This document shows positions 25,002-33,923 of a stretch of 64,000 nt of DNA, piece after piece. The translations under genes were made by a program, and so were the position numbers. Positions within the stretch are counted from its first letter, which is position 1. Every line of letters starts with the position of its first letter. The DNA comes from Sphingobacterium chuzhouense (GTDB lineage: Bacteria > Bacteroidota > Bacteroidia > Sphingobacteriales > Sphingobacteriaceae). Location: positions 62,001 to 126,000 of the forward strand of contig NZ_JACNYL010000005.1 of the NCBI RefSeq assembly GCF_014692525.1, written 5' to 3'. The notes beneath the pieces were generated by a model that worked only from the letters and a program-made list of their open reading frames with translations, did no database searches and was not told the DNA's origin.

Positions 25002-26096
25002 ATGGCTACAGATACCCACATCCTAACACGAAAAGTACAGGTCTTTGTTGATTGCGATGATAAAGAGAAACGCGCAGCATATTTTAAAATGCTTTTTACC
25101 TGGCAAGATCTTGTATACCGTGGATCCAACTTGGTACTCACCCACCAATACATCCAGGAAAACATGAAAGACCTCCTCTATCTAAAAGAAGATATCAAAG
25201 TTAAGCTCGCCGATAATGATAAAGACCCCGAGGGGATATTGAATACTTCCCGCATGAATACCACCTACAAGATACTGTCTAATTATTTTAAAGGCGAGAT
25301 ACCTTCCGATATCCTTTCCAACATCAATATGTCGCTCATTAAAACTTTCAACAGTGACCGCTCGGCTTACTGGAAAGGAGAAAAGTCGCTACGTAATTTT
25401 AAAAAAACGATGCCTATTCCTTTTTCCGGTAAACAGATTAAATTGCATAACGACGAAAAAGGAAAAGATTTTAAATTCTCCCTATTCAAAATTCCGTTTC
25501 GCACTTATCTCGGCAAAGACCGATCAGACAAACGCGTTCTTTTGCAACGCGCACTCGCCGGTCAGATAAAGATCTGTGCCAGTTCAATGCAAATTGTGAA
25601 AGGCAAATTATTCCTACTCCTTGCACTTGAACTTCCCAAGAAAATTCATGATCTTAAAGAACACGTTATCGCAGAAGCATCGCTTTCCGTAGAACATCCC
25701 ATTACGGTTCAAATCAATAAACAGCAATTTCAAATCGGGAATAAAGAAGAATTTCTCTACCGGCGAATGGCTATCCAATCAGCACGCCACCGTATACAAA
25801 AGGCTGCGGCATTCAATAAAGGTGGAAAAGGGCGGAAGAAAAAACTAAAAAGCCTGGAACAATTCAATAAGAAAGAAATGAGCTATGTGGCTAGTCGCTT
25901 ACACCTCTATAGCCGACGCTTAATCGACATCTGCGTGAAAGCGCAGGCCGGCACATTGCTCTTAGTAAACCAGAGCAACAAAGAAGAGGTTGCGAAGGAG
26001 GACGAGTTCTTACTCCGGAATTGGAGTTATTATGGTTTAGTCGAGAAAATCAGATATAAAGCCGAAATGGCCGGGATCAACCTTATTATAGAGTAA
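25002..26096 (+). CDS. Nuclease-dead Cas12f-like protein (dCas12f)
   Basis: 364 aa. The C-terminal half carries Cas12f/TnpB hallmarks: EEFLYRRMAIQSARHRIQKA (249-268), FNKGGKGRKKKLKSLEQFNK (271-290) and EDEFLLRNWSYYGLVEKIRY (333-352). The RuvC site is destroyed. In the RuvC-I strand (222-236, IAEASLSVEHPITV) the catalytic Asp position reads S227. In the RuvC-II strand (GTLLLVNQSN) the catalytic Glu position reads V322. The protein stops at GINLIIE, just before the zinc-finger/RuvC-III part, so the third acidic residue is missing. It should bind guide RNA and DNA without cutting. Its partners are the sigma factor 14 bases upstream and the array and tracr-like elements before that. No TnpA or transposon ends are seen. 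Family call is from motifs; RNA-guided transcription is inferred from this context and from my memory of described dCas12f-sigmaE pairs. Confidence 0.87.
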   Translation: MATDTHILTRKVQVFVDCDDKEKRAAYFKMLFTWQDLVYRGSNLVLTHQYIQENMKDLLYLKEDIKVKLADNDKDPEGILNTSRMNTTYKILSNYFKGEIPSDILSNINMSLIKTFNSDRSAYWKGEKSLRNFKKTMPIPFSGKQIKLHNDEKGKDFKFSLFKIPFRTYLGKDRSDKRVLLQRALAGQIKICASSMQIVKGKLFLLLALELPKKIHDLKEHVIAEASLSVEHPITVQINKQQFQIGNKEEFLYRRMAIQSARHRIQKAAAFNKGGKGRKKKLKSLEQFNKKEMSYVASRLHLYSRRLIDICVKAQAGTLLLVNQSNKEEVAKEDEFLLRNWSYYGLVEKIRYKAEMAGINLIIE

Positions 26097-26134
26097 TTCC
26101 TTAAGTTTGTATAACACGATAAGTAAAAAACAAT

Positions 26135-27298
26135 ATGGAATATAACTTTGACGAATTGATCGATCGGACAAATACAGGAAGTGTAAAATGGTCAAAACCC
26201 GATGTGCTCCCCATGTGGGTGGCAGATATGGATTTCAAGACTGTTCCCGAAGTGACACAAGCGTTGGTTAACCGTGCGTCGCATGGCGTATTTGGTTACA
26301 GCGAAACACCTATTTCCTTTTATGACGCGATTAGGAATTGGTGGAAAAAAAGACACACACTACAGGTAGAAAACGATTGGATCGTGGCGACACCGGGCGT
26401 CATGCCTGCACTCGCAGCAGCAGTAGAGGCGCTAACATCCGAAGGTGATAAAATTATTGTGCAACCTCCTGTGTACAACCATTTCTTTATTACCGTTAAA
26501 CAAAGCCACTGTGAAATCGTGGAGAACAACCTTCTGTACGATAACGGAAATTATCAGATTGATTTTGAAGACTTAGAAACAAAAGCTGCCGATCCAGCTG
26601 TTAAACTCCTTTTATTTAGCAATCCACATAATCCTGCCGGTCGGGTATGGACTAAGGAGGAGCTACAGCGGCTTGGTGAGATATGTATCCGCCATAACGT
26701 TATTGTATTATCGGACGAAATCCATTCGGATTTGGTATATGATGATTTTAAACATGTCCCTTTTGCGTCCTTAGGAGAGATTTATGCACAAAATTCTCTT
26801 ACGTTCTCCTCCCCTTCTAAAACATTTAATTTAGCGGGTTTACAAGTCGCTTATTTCTTTACTGAAAACGAATCTTTCCGCGGGATGGTAAAGGAAATAT
26901 TAACAAAATGGGAAATGACGATGTTAAATATATTTGCCATCGATAGCCTTATCGTAGCTTATGAAAAAGGAGAACAGTGGCTAGAAAGTTTAAAAAAATA
27001 CTTATATGAAAATTATCAATATCTAAGGGACTTCTGTCAAGCGAAGCTTCCCCAACTTAGCGTCATCCCACTACAATCTACCTATCTGGTTTGGCTTGAC
27101 TGTACGTCCTTAGGTATGCCTTCCTCTACCATTACGGATAGATTATTGGAACATGAACAATTGTGGTTAAATCCAGGTATCAAATTCGGTCAGGCCGGAG
27201 ATCAATTTCTCCGTATCAATATTGCTTGTCCCAGGGCACTATTGGAAGAAGGCTTGAAACGTTTGGAGAAAGAATACAAAAGGATATTGCGCGGTTAA
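26135..27298 (+). CDS. MalY/PatB-type PLP aminotransferase (putative cystathionine beta-lyase)
   Basis: 387 aa, a complete fold-type I aminotransferase of the MalY/PatB class. It has the N-terminal LPMWVADMDFK, the PHNPAGR substrate/phosphate region (164-170), SDEIHSDL (193-200) with the PLP-binding Asp, and SSPSKTFNLAG with the Schiff-base Lys at K229. These enzymes are usually C-S lyases acting on cystathionine or cysteine; MalY proteins can also act as regulators. It starts 38 bases after the dCas12f stop on the same strand and may be read through, but no functional link is evident. Confidence 0.93.
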   Translation: MEYNFDELIDRTNTGSVKWSKPDVLPMWVADMDFKTVPEVTQALVNRASHGVFGYSETPISFYDAIRNWWKKRHTLQVENDWIVATPGVMPALAAAVEALTSEGDKIIVQPPVYNHFFITVKQSHCEIVENNLLYDNGNYQIDFEDLETKAADPAVKLLLFSNPHNPAGRVWTKEELQRLGEICIRHNVIVLSDEIHSDLVYDDFKHVPFASLGEIYAQNSLTFSSPSKTFNLAGLQVAYFFTENESFRGMVKEILTKWEMTMLNIFAIDSLIVAYEKGEQWLESLKKYLYENYQYLRDFCQAKLPQLSVIPLQSTYLVWLDCTSLGMPSSTITDRLLEHEQLWLNPGIKFGQAGDQFLRINIACPRALLEEGLKRLEKEYKRILRG

Positions 27299-27324
27299 TA
27301 CGTAATGCTAACAATCTCCCCACT

Positions 27325-27361
27325 TGTTCGGCATCGAACAACAACTGTTCGATATCGGACA
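27325..27361. promoter_or_regulatory. Paired activator (UAS) sites upstream of permease 8
   Basis: TGTTCGGCATCGAACA (27325-27340, a perfect 6-base-arm palindrome) and TGTTCGATATCGGACA (27346-27361) start 21 bases apart. The motif and spacing match the sites upstream of tolC and the HlyD-led operon. The inner edge is 52 bases before the -24 element at 27415. Confidence 0.8.
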
Positions 27362-27414
27362 ACCAAATTCCTTAAAAACAACATAAAAACCTAAAAACAA
27401 ATAACTTATATTTA

Positions 27415-27430
27415 TGGCTTATCAATTGTT
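27415..27430 (+). promoter_or_regulatory. Sigma54-type promoter of the permease 8-ATPase operon
   Basis: TGGCTTATCAATTGTT has the -24 GG and the -12 TTG at the canonical 12-base spacing. Transcription would start near 27441, ahead of the ATG at 27461. Together with the paired palindromes it suggests control by the regulator at 50-1417, more than 26 kb away. Confidence 0.7.
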
Positions 27431-27460
27431 CTGGTAAAAAACAGGAATGAAAGATACAAG

Positions 27461-29899
27461 ATGATCAAAAATTATTTTAAAATTGCCTTACGTAATCTGC
27501 TAAAAAGCCGGATGTTCTCGTTACTCAATATTATTGGGCTTTCGTTCGGACTCGCTGGATTTATGTTTATTGCCACCTATGTATTTGATGAACTTAGTTA
27601 TGATCGTTTCCATACCCAAGCGGATCGCATTGTCCGCCTGAATGCCCATATACATATGGGCGAAAGCAAGTTGGACATGGCCCGAACAAGTGACATGATG
27701 GGACCGATACTTCGCGACGAATATACCGAAGTGGAAGACTTCACCCGGTTATACGTGTCGAGTGGCGCAAAGTTGATAAAAAATGGCGATCGTTGGATTA
27801 AAGAAGCTCACTTAGCACATGCCGACTCTTCTTTTTTTCGTCTGTTTTCTTATCAGACACTTCATGGCAATCTGCACCACGCATTGACAGAACCGAACAC
27901 CGTTGTACTAACCCGCTCGGCTGCCGAACGTTACTTCAATTCGACAGATATAGTCGGCAGAACACTGGAAACCAACGATGCCGAGAACACAGTATATAAA
28001 ATTACGGCAGTCATTGAAGATATGCCGGGAAACAGCCATTTCAACTATGATTTCCTATTTGCTATGGATAATGCATCTTATGAAAATTGGGGTGCGCTGC
28101 TTTCCCATAACTTCACCACCTACATATTGCTGAAGAATGCAACAGACCAATCACTGTTGGAAACCCATCTAGAAGAGTATGTGCATAAACATTGCCTTCC
28201 AGCAGCCAAACAGTTTATGGATGTTGCTAGTATGGAGGAATTTAGAACACAGGGAAATTTATTCTATTACGATATTACACCGATTAAGGATATCCATCTA
28301 CGTTCCAATTTAATGGGTGAACTTCAACCTAACGGCAGCTTACAATATGTTTATATTTTCAGTGCCATTTCGTTGTTTATATTACTTATCGCGTGTGTCA
28401 ACTTCGTAAACCTATCGACCGCAAGATCGGCGAGCCGAGCAAAAGACGTAGGCGTACATAAGCTATTAGGTTCATCGAGAAGTGGCGTAGCCGGTCAATT
28501 TCTGACAGAATCCTTTCTGCTTTCTTTCGGGGGGATTATCCTAGCGATTGTGATTGTTGTATTGACATTACCGCTGTTTAACGAACTATCGGGGAAAGCC
28601 TTCGAGATAAATGATTTAATAAATGTTAGGTCACTTCCATTGATTGGCCTTCTAACGCTCTTCGTCGGATTGGTAGCTGGCTATTATCCAGCCGCTTTCT
28701 TGTCTGCATTTAATCCGCTACAGGTTATAAAATCACGTTCCGTCGTTACTTCGGGCAAAAGTTTCTTTCGAAGCAGTTTGGTGGTTTTTCAATTTGCCAT
28801 ATCCATCACATTGATTGTTGGTACGTTCATTATAACAACCCAATTGCAGTACATTCAACATAAAAAAATCGGTTATGAACGTGAGAATATTCTCCTCGTA
28901 AGTGATTATCATGTCCTAGGAAATCAAACGAAGGCATTTCGTGACGATATTTTGAATCTACCCGGCGTCAAGATAGGTACCGTCAGTGGTTATCTTCCTG
29001 TCTCTAGTTCAAGTAGAAACGACAATCCCTATTCGAAAGAAACCGTTATGTCGGCACACAATTCGGTATCGATGCAGACCTGGTATGTCGATGAACAATA
29101 TCTACCAACATTTGATTTAGAATTAACAGTTGGTCGTAACTTTTCTGCCGCCCGTCTGGCAGATTCGACCTCCGTCATTTTGAACGAAACTGCCGTAAAA
29201 CATTTTGATTTTGGTTCAGAAAAGGATGCCATTGGCAAGAAAATACATTTTCAATTAGGTGACAACATGAAATCGTATGAGGTTATCGGTGTGGTCAAGG
29301 ATTTTAATTTTGAGTCGCTTCGCGATCCTGTTACTCCGCTGGGCTTTTTTTTGGGTAATCATCCTGTCGAAGCAGCATTTAAGATAGAAACAGCTGACCT
29401 TCCGGCATTACTTGCCCATATTGAGAATTCTTGGAATAAGTTCGCTCCGGCATACGCTTTTTCCTACCGATTTATGGATGAAGCATTTGATAGCATGTAT
29501 AGGGCGGAACGCCGCATGAGTAGGTTAAGCTTAACTTTCGCAGCTTTAGCAACTGGTATTGCCTGTCTGGGATTATTCGGACTTGCCGCGTTTATGGCAG
29601 AACAACGTCGCAAGGAAATCGGCGTACGGAAAGTATTGGGCTCGTCCGTTGTAGGGATAGTCATTATGCTTTGTAGAGATTTTGTGAAATTGGTTCTTAT
29701 TGCCCTTTTGATTGCGGTTCCTATCGCTTGGTGGGGCATGAGCGAGTGGCTAGAGGATTTCACCTACCGAATAGAGATATCTTGGTGGATATTTGCATTA
29801 ACTGGCATAATTTCCATCGTTATCGCATTACTTACTGTAAGCACCCAAGCAGTACGTGCCGCCCGTGCCAATCCGATAGATAGTTTAAGGAATGAATAG
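27461..29899 (+). CDS. FtsX/MacB-like ABC permease (eighth copy)
   Basis: 812 aa with the same two-module layout as the seven-gene array: N-terminal helix (FSLLNIIGLSFGLAGFMFIA), periplasmic domain, FtsX module with AKDVGVHKLLGSS, second periplasmic domain, and C-terminal module with RKEIGVRKVLGSS ending ARANPIDSLRNE. Unlike that array it is paired with its own ATPase 68 bases downstream. It has its own sigma54-type promoter and operators. The substrate is unknown. Confidence 0.93.
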   Translation: MIKNYFKIALRNLLKSRMFSLLNIIGLSFGLAGFMFIATYVFDELSYDRFHTQADRIVRLNAHIHMGESKLDMARTSDMMGPILRDEYTEVEDFTRLYVSSGAKLIKNGDRWIKEAHLAHADSSFFRLFSYQTLHGNLHHALTEPNTVVLTRSAAERYFNSTDIVGRTLETNDAENTVYKITAVIEDMPGNSHFNYDFLFAMDNASYENWGALLSHNFTTYILLKNATDQSLLETHLEEYVHKHCLPAAKQFMDVASMEEFRTQGNLFYYDITPIKDIHLRSNLMGELQPNGSLQYVYIFSAISLFILLIACVNFVNLSTARSASRAKDVGVHKLLGSSRSGVAGQFLTESFLLSFGGIILAIVIVVLTLPLFNELSGKAFEINDLINVRSLPLIGLLTLFVGLVAGYYPAAFLSAFNPLQVIKSRSVVTSGKSFFRSSLVVFQFAISITLIVGTFIITTQLQYIQHKKIGYERENILLVSDYHVLGNQTKAFRDDILNLPGVKIGTVSGYLPVSSSSRNDNPYSKETVMSAHNSVSMQTWYVDEQYLPTFDLELTVGRNFSAARLADSTSVILNETAVKHFDFGSEKDAIGKKIHFQLGDNMKSYEVIGVVKDFNFESLRDPVTPLGFFLGNHPVEAAFKIETADLPALLAHIENSWNKFAPAYAFSYRFMDEAFDSMYRAERRMSRLSLTFAALATGIACLGLFGLAAFMAEQRRKEIGVRKVLGSSVVGIVIMLCRDFVKLVLIALLIAVPIAWWGMSEWLEDFTYRIEISWWIFALTGIISIVIALLTVSTQAVRAARANPIDSLRNE

Positions 29900-29967
29900 T
29901 ATGTCCGAATTGATTCGTATAACGGGACGATTTTTTTATAAAAAAAGATAAAAACAAGATAAAAAAA

Positions 29968-30627
29968 ATGATAAAACTAGAACATATTTTTAAGTGGTAT
30001 AATATAGGTGGGACGCGCTCATTTGTACTAAAGGATATCAATTTGGAAATCGAACAGGGCGATTTTATTTCCATTATGGGACCATCGGGCTCGGGAAAGT
30101 CTACGCTTCTGAATGTTATCGGTTTACTCGATGAGCCGAACGAGGGGCATTATTATTTTATGGGCGAGGATGTATTGGCTCTAAAATCCAAGAAGCGAAC
30201 AGCACTATTCCAATCGCACATGGGTTATGTTTTCCAGTCTTATCATCTGATAGACGAACTAACGGTATATGAAAATATTGAAACACCATTAATTTATAAA
30301 AATCTATCCGGTAAGGAAAGAAAGGCTATTGTAGGCGATATGCTGGATCGTTTCGGCATTGTAGGAAAGAAAGATTTATTTCCGGCGCAATTATCCGGCG
30401 GACAGCAGCAGATCGTGGGTATCGCCCGGGCATTGGCTGCTTCACCTAAATTATTGCTAGCAGACGAACCAACAGGCAACCTCAATTCCAAACAGGGCGA
30501 GGAAATTATGGCTCTTTTCAAGCAACTCAATGAAGAGGGCATGACCATCATACAGGTCACTCATTCGGAAAAAAATGCAGAATATGGTAAACGGATTATC
30601 AATTTGCTTGATGGGCAAGTGAAGTGA
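29968..30627 (+). CDS. MacB/LolD-type ABC transporter ATPase
   Basis: 219 aa. Walker A GPSGSGKST, Q-loop YVFQSYHLIDELTV, signature LSGGQQQIVGIARA, Walker B LLLADEPTGNLNS and H-loop QVTHSEKN are all present. The usual R after QQQ is I and the usual VAIARA reads VGIARA, a small departure from the family signature. It follows permease 8 by 68 bases and probably energises it. A poly-T/A-rich stretch in the gap shows no stable hairpin. Confidence 0.94.
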   Translation: MIKLEHIFKWYNIGGTRSFVLKDINLEIEQGDFISIMGPSGSGKSTLLNVIGLLDEPNEGHYYFMGEDVLALKSKKRTALFQSHMGYVFQSYHLIDELTVYENIETPLIYKNLSGKERKAIVGDMLDRFGIVGKKDLFPAQLSGGQQQIVGIARALAASPKLLLADEPTGNLNSKQGEEIMALFKQLNEEGMTIIQVTHSEKNAEYGKRIINLLDGQVK

Positions 30628-30687
30628 CGAGGTTTTGGTTCTTTTTTGAGGGAAAAAAGAACACAAAAATTCCGTATATTCGTATGG

Positions 30688-31542
30688 ATGAACGAGCAGG
30701 AGTTAAAGGCACTGATTTCTCTCTTGGATGATCCAGATGCGGAAATCTATAAGGCTTTGGAAGATAAGCTGATTACGTGTGGCCCAGAGGTGATACCGTT
30801 ATTGGAGGAGTCTTGGGAACAGTCTTTTGATTTGCTCTTACAGGAGCGTGTGGAACAGATTGTCCACAAAATACAGTTCAACCAGGTTAAGAATGACCTT
30901 CAATTGTGGAAACTAAGTAATGAAGAAGATTTGCTTGAAGGACTGCTTATCATAAACCGTTATCAATATCCGAATTTGGGCGAGGAAGAAGTATATGGGA
31001 AACTTGCAGAACTCCGTCGCAATGCTTGGTATCATTTGATGTATGATATGAGCCCGATCGAAAAGGTGAAGCTATTGAACAATATCCTCTTCCGTGAATT
31101 TGGCTTATCCGGTAACACGTCTGACTTTCATGCTCCTCAAAACTCTTTTATCAATAAGGTACTGGAATCTAAAAAAGGTAACCCTATTTCGCTTGCCTGT
31201 ATTTATAGCATCATTGCCCAGCGATTGGACATTCCGATTTATGGTGTTAATTTACCGAAACACTTCGTGCTGGCCTATATGAATGAAGAAAAACCTGATG
31301 AGGTTCTCTTTTACATTAATGTGTTCAACCGCGGGCAAATTATGAGGGAAGTGGACATTATTGCCTTTCTCCAACAACTAAACCTGCCACCAACGGATGA
31401 TTACATCAAACCATGCAATAATTTGGAGATAATTAAGCGTATTTTGCGCAATCTCATTGCTGCTTACGAATATGTAGACAATCTCGAAAAACGAGAAGAG
31501 GTTCAGTTATTACTGAATCTTATTGAACCTGCGGCCGGTTAG
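30688..31542 (+). CDS. SirB1-family transglutaminase-like protein
   Basis: 284 aa from the ATG at 30688 (MNEQELKALISLLDD); an upstream start at 30646 would add a poor, basic lead. An N-terminal helical segment is followed by a transglutaminase-like core: the region GNPISLACIYSIIAQRLDIP and the later GVNLPKHFVLAY match the SirB1 pattern. These proteins are widespread and probably lack transglutaminase chemistry; the precise role is not known. The 3' end overlaps the convergent lipoprotein gene by 23 bases. Confidence 0.8.
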   Translation: MNEQELKALISLLDDPDAEIYKALEDKLITCGPEVIPLLEESWEQSFDLLLQERVEQIVHKIQFNQVKNDLQLWKLSNEEDLLEGLLIINRYQYPNLGEEEVYGKLAELRRNAWYHLMYDMSPIEKVKLLNNILFREFGLSGNTSDFHAPQNSFINKVLESKKGNPISLACIYSIIAQRLDIPIYGVNLPKHFVLAYMNEEKPDEVLFYINVFNRGQIMREVDIIAFLQQLNLPPTDDYIKPCNNLEIIKRILRNLIAAYEYVDNLEKREEVQLLLNLIEPAAG

Positions 31543-32644
31543 AATCATCACGGGCATCCAATGTTAGTCCCACAGGCGTCACGCCAAATCGCAATCCGGA
31601 AGTTTCAATTACTTTGTCCGGCTCCACATTGCCATCGTCTGTATACCTAAACCGCGATACTTTTTTTGCCGCTCGATCCGCTACATATAAATACACACCA
31701 CTTTCCCGCGTATCAATCACTACATCAACAGGTGAGATTAACCCCGTATTAGAACCCGTAATCACACGTGATGGCCGGATGACATCCGAGTTGCTGTTTA
31801 CCGAATTGGAAAAGTTATCAAAAATGAGAATTCGTCCGCTTCCTACTGTTGTTTCATCGCCCATTTCGGCGATAGCCATTACATTTTTCACCGTATCATA
31901 GAACATCCCACGCAAATCAGTCGTCGCGCCTTCAATTTGTAATATACGCTCGGGATTAAGCGTAGCGACGGAATCGCTCGCTCTTACAGACCTCGTTGTC
32001 AAGTTCTGGAACATGTATATACCTGCCGGCGCACTTATTTTGGAAGTAAAAAGCCTATCACTTTGATAAGTGGCTCCCCACATATCTAAATCTGGATTCA
32101 TTAATTTTTTATAGGGTTGCTTTTGAATTCCGGCGCTTCCGGGGTTGTCTACCACATATATCCCGGCCTGTGGTCCAGCACCGTTGACGACCAGAAGAGA
32201 TCGCGTAGCAGCATGGTATACAAAACCTTTTACCTTATTGTAGTATCTACTTCTAAGTCCATTTCCGGAATTATTCAGTATTCCCGTCTGTGTCACCTGA
32301 ACCGTAGAAATGACGGTATCAACCCCATCACCCTCCTGACTATTGTTTACACTTGCCTGAAAAATAGTTTTTATGTATGGATTGAAATAAATGGGACCTC
32401 CGCCTTCTACCTGTGATACGTGACTTTCACTAAAGGCAAAAACCGAAGAGTCAGCAGGATAAACAACACGGATCGTTGTGTCCGCTCGTTCGTCTGTTGT
32501 ACCGTATTCTTCAAAAGAGACGTAAAGACGTGAAATTTGCGTAATTTCAAACTCCGGTCTTGCGTTATCGTCTTCACAGGCATAGAACCCGAGGACAAGT
32601 GCCAACATGGCGAACATATAATATATAATTGGGGTTTTAGACAT
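31520..32644 (-). CDS. Lipoprotein with beta-propeller-like repeats (paralogue 1)
   Basis: 374 aa. A signal peptide with lipobox ends LGFYAC (C23), so it is lipid-anchored. The rest is beta-rich and repetitive, with NHL/SMP-30-like phrases: LRGMFYDTVKNVMAIAEMGD, SGRILIFDNFSN, and SPVDVVIDTRESGVYLYVAD followed by RFRYTDDGNVEPD. It is a close paralogue of the next gene upstream (32687-33784), 42 bases away. No enzyme residues are recognised; binding or scaffolding is the likeliest role. Confidence 0.75.
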   Translation of the reverse strand: MSKTPIIYYMFAMLALVLGFYACEDDNARPEFEITQISRLYVSFEEYGTTDERADTTIRVVYPADSSVFAFSESHVSQVEGGGPIYFNPYIKTIFQASVNNSQEGDGVDTVISTVQVTQTGILNNSGNGLRSRYYNKVKGFVYHAATRSLLVVNGAGPQAGIYVVDNPGSAGIQKQPYKKLMNPDLDMWGATYQSDRLFTSKISAPAGIYMFQNLTTRSVRASDSVATLNPERILQIEGATTDLRGMFYDTVKNVMAIAEMGDETTVGSGRILIFDNFSNSVNSNSDVIRPSRVITGSNTGLISPVDVVIDTRESGVYLYVADRAAKKVSRFRYTDDGNVEPDKVIETSGLRFGVTPVGLTLDARDDSNRPQVQ

Positions 32645-32686
32645 AACAAGTATATAGCGTACAACAATATAAATATCTACAAATCA

Positions 32687-33784
32687 TTATAGTTCACCTT
32701 CCCGAGTATCCAATGTAAGACTAACCGGTGTTCTACCATCTTTCAAATTGGATGTATCAATTACTTTATCGGGTTCCACATCGCCATCATCGGTATATCG
32801 GAAGCGCGATATTTTTCTCGCTGCGCGGTCGGCAACGTATAAATAGACACCCGTTTCCCGTGTATCAATAACTACATCGACAGGCGATATTAGGCCTGTA
32901 TTAGCACCTGTAATCACACGTGTCGGTGTGATGGTCTTTTCATCTACCATACTGGAAAAGTTCTCAAAAACAAGAATGCGGCCACTTCCTCCCGTCCCAT
33001 CTCCTATCTGCGCGACAGCCATAACATTTTTAACCGTATCGTAAAACAATCCGCGCAGATTGGTAACATCTTCAATCTCCAGTATACGAGTCGGTTCCAG
33101 TCTAGCTATCGAATCGTTCTCCCGTACCGTTATATTGGCAATACCTTCAAAAACATAGATACCCGCCGGCGACCCCTCTGTTGCAGTTGTCTTAATCGTA
33201 AAAAGCTTTTCATTTTGATAGGCCGCCCCCCACATCGATAAACTGTTATTCCTTAATTTCTTAACAGGTTGCTTTTCGCGGGTCGCGTAACGCGGCCCTT
33301 CCATCATATACACACCTGCGTCTGGCCCACCGCCATTCACAATAAAAAGGGAATTTGTCCGCGAATGATAGGCCATGCCACGTACATTGTTGTAATATCG
33401 ACTTTTGGGCCATCCAGCGTTGGTTAATGAGCCTGATGAGCCCATACTAAGCACAGCAATGGACGTATCGTTGGTGCCGGCACGGTTAACACTAGCTTGA
33501 AATATTGTATTCAGCTGCGACTCATAATAGATTGGTCCCCCTCCCCACACCTGCGAAACGTGCCGACCATTGAAAGCAAAAACAGAGGAATCAGCAGGAT
33601 AAATGATTCTGATGTTGGTATCCGGCGGGTTTTTACCGGGTGTATACTCTTCAAAGGAAACATATAAGCGGGTAAACTTCCTCATCTCTAAATTCGGCTC
33701 AGCATCGTTCCGTTCACAGGCATAAAATCCAAGGATAACCGCCAGCGAGGCGAACACATAATATATGGGTAAGATTTTAAACAT
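32687..33784 (-). CDS. Lipoprotein with beta-propeller-like repeats (paralogue 2)
   Basis: 365 aa from the ATG at 33784 (MFKILPIYYVFASLAVILGFYAC); the longer reading from 33850 adds residues before the signal peptide and is rejected. The lipobox Cys is C23. It shares most phrases with its downstream paralogue: RIIYPADSSVFAF, LRGLFYDTVKNVMAVAQIGD, TGLISPVDVVIDTRETGVYL and RKISRFRYTDDGDVEPDKVI. The pair arose by tandem duplication and is probably one operon. Function unknown. Confidence 0.75.
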   Translation of the reverse strand: MFKILPIYYVFASLAVILGFYACERNDAEPNLEMRKFTRLYVSFEEYTPGKNPPDTNIRIIYPADSSVFAFNGRHVSQVWGGGPIYYESQLNTIFQASVNRAGTNDTSIAVLSMGSSGSLTNAGWPKSRYYNNVRGMAYHSRTNSLFIVNGGGPDAGVYMMEGPRYATREKQPVKKLRNNSLSMWGAAYQNEKLFTIKTTATEGSPAGIYVFEGIANITVRENDSIARLEPTRILEIEDVTNLRGLFYDTVKNVMAVAQIGDGTGGSGRILVFENFSSMVDEKTITPTRVITGANTGLISPVDVVIDTRETGVYLYVADRAARKISRFRYTDDGDVEPDKVIDTSNLKDGRTPVSLTLDTREGEL

Positions 33785-33923
33785 AGAGATTATCGTATCA
33801 TATGTTACAAAAGTAAAAAATAAACGTGTATATCGGTAAACCTGCGACAACCGTTAGCCAACTTTTGTAAAATCTAGCAGTTTTCCGTAAAATTGCATCA
33901 TATTTTTAAAACGTGGTGGTATC

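Noticed and set aside
25002..26096. TnpB of an IS200/IS605 insertion sequence
   Set aside because: There is no TnpA gene and no left or right transposon ends. The active site is gone, and the gene is coupled to a sigma factor and a multi-guide array.
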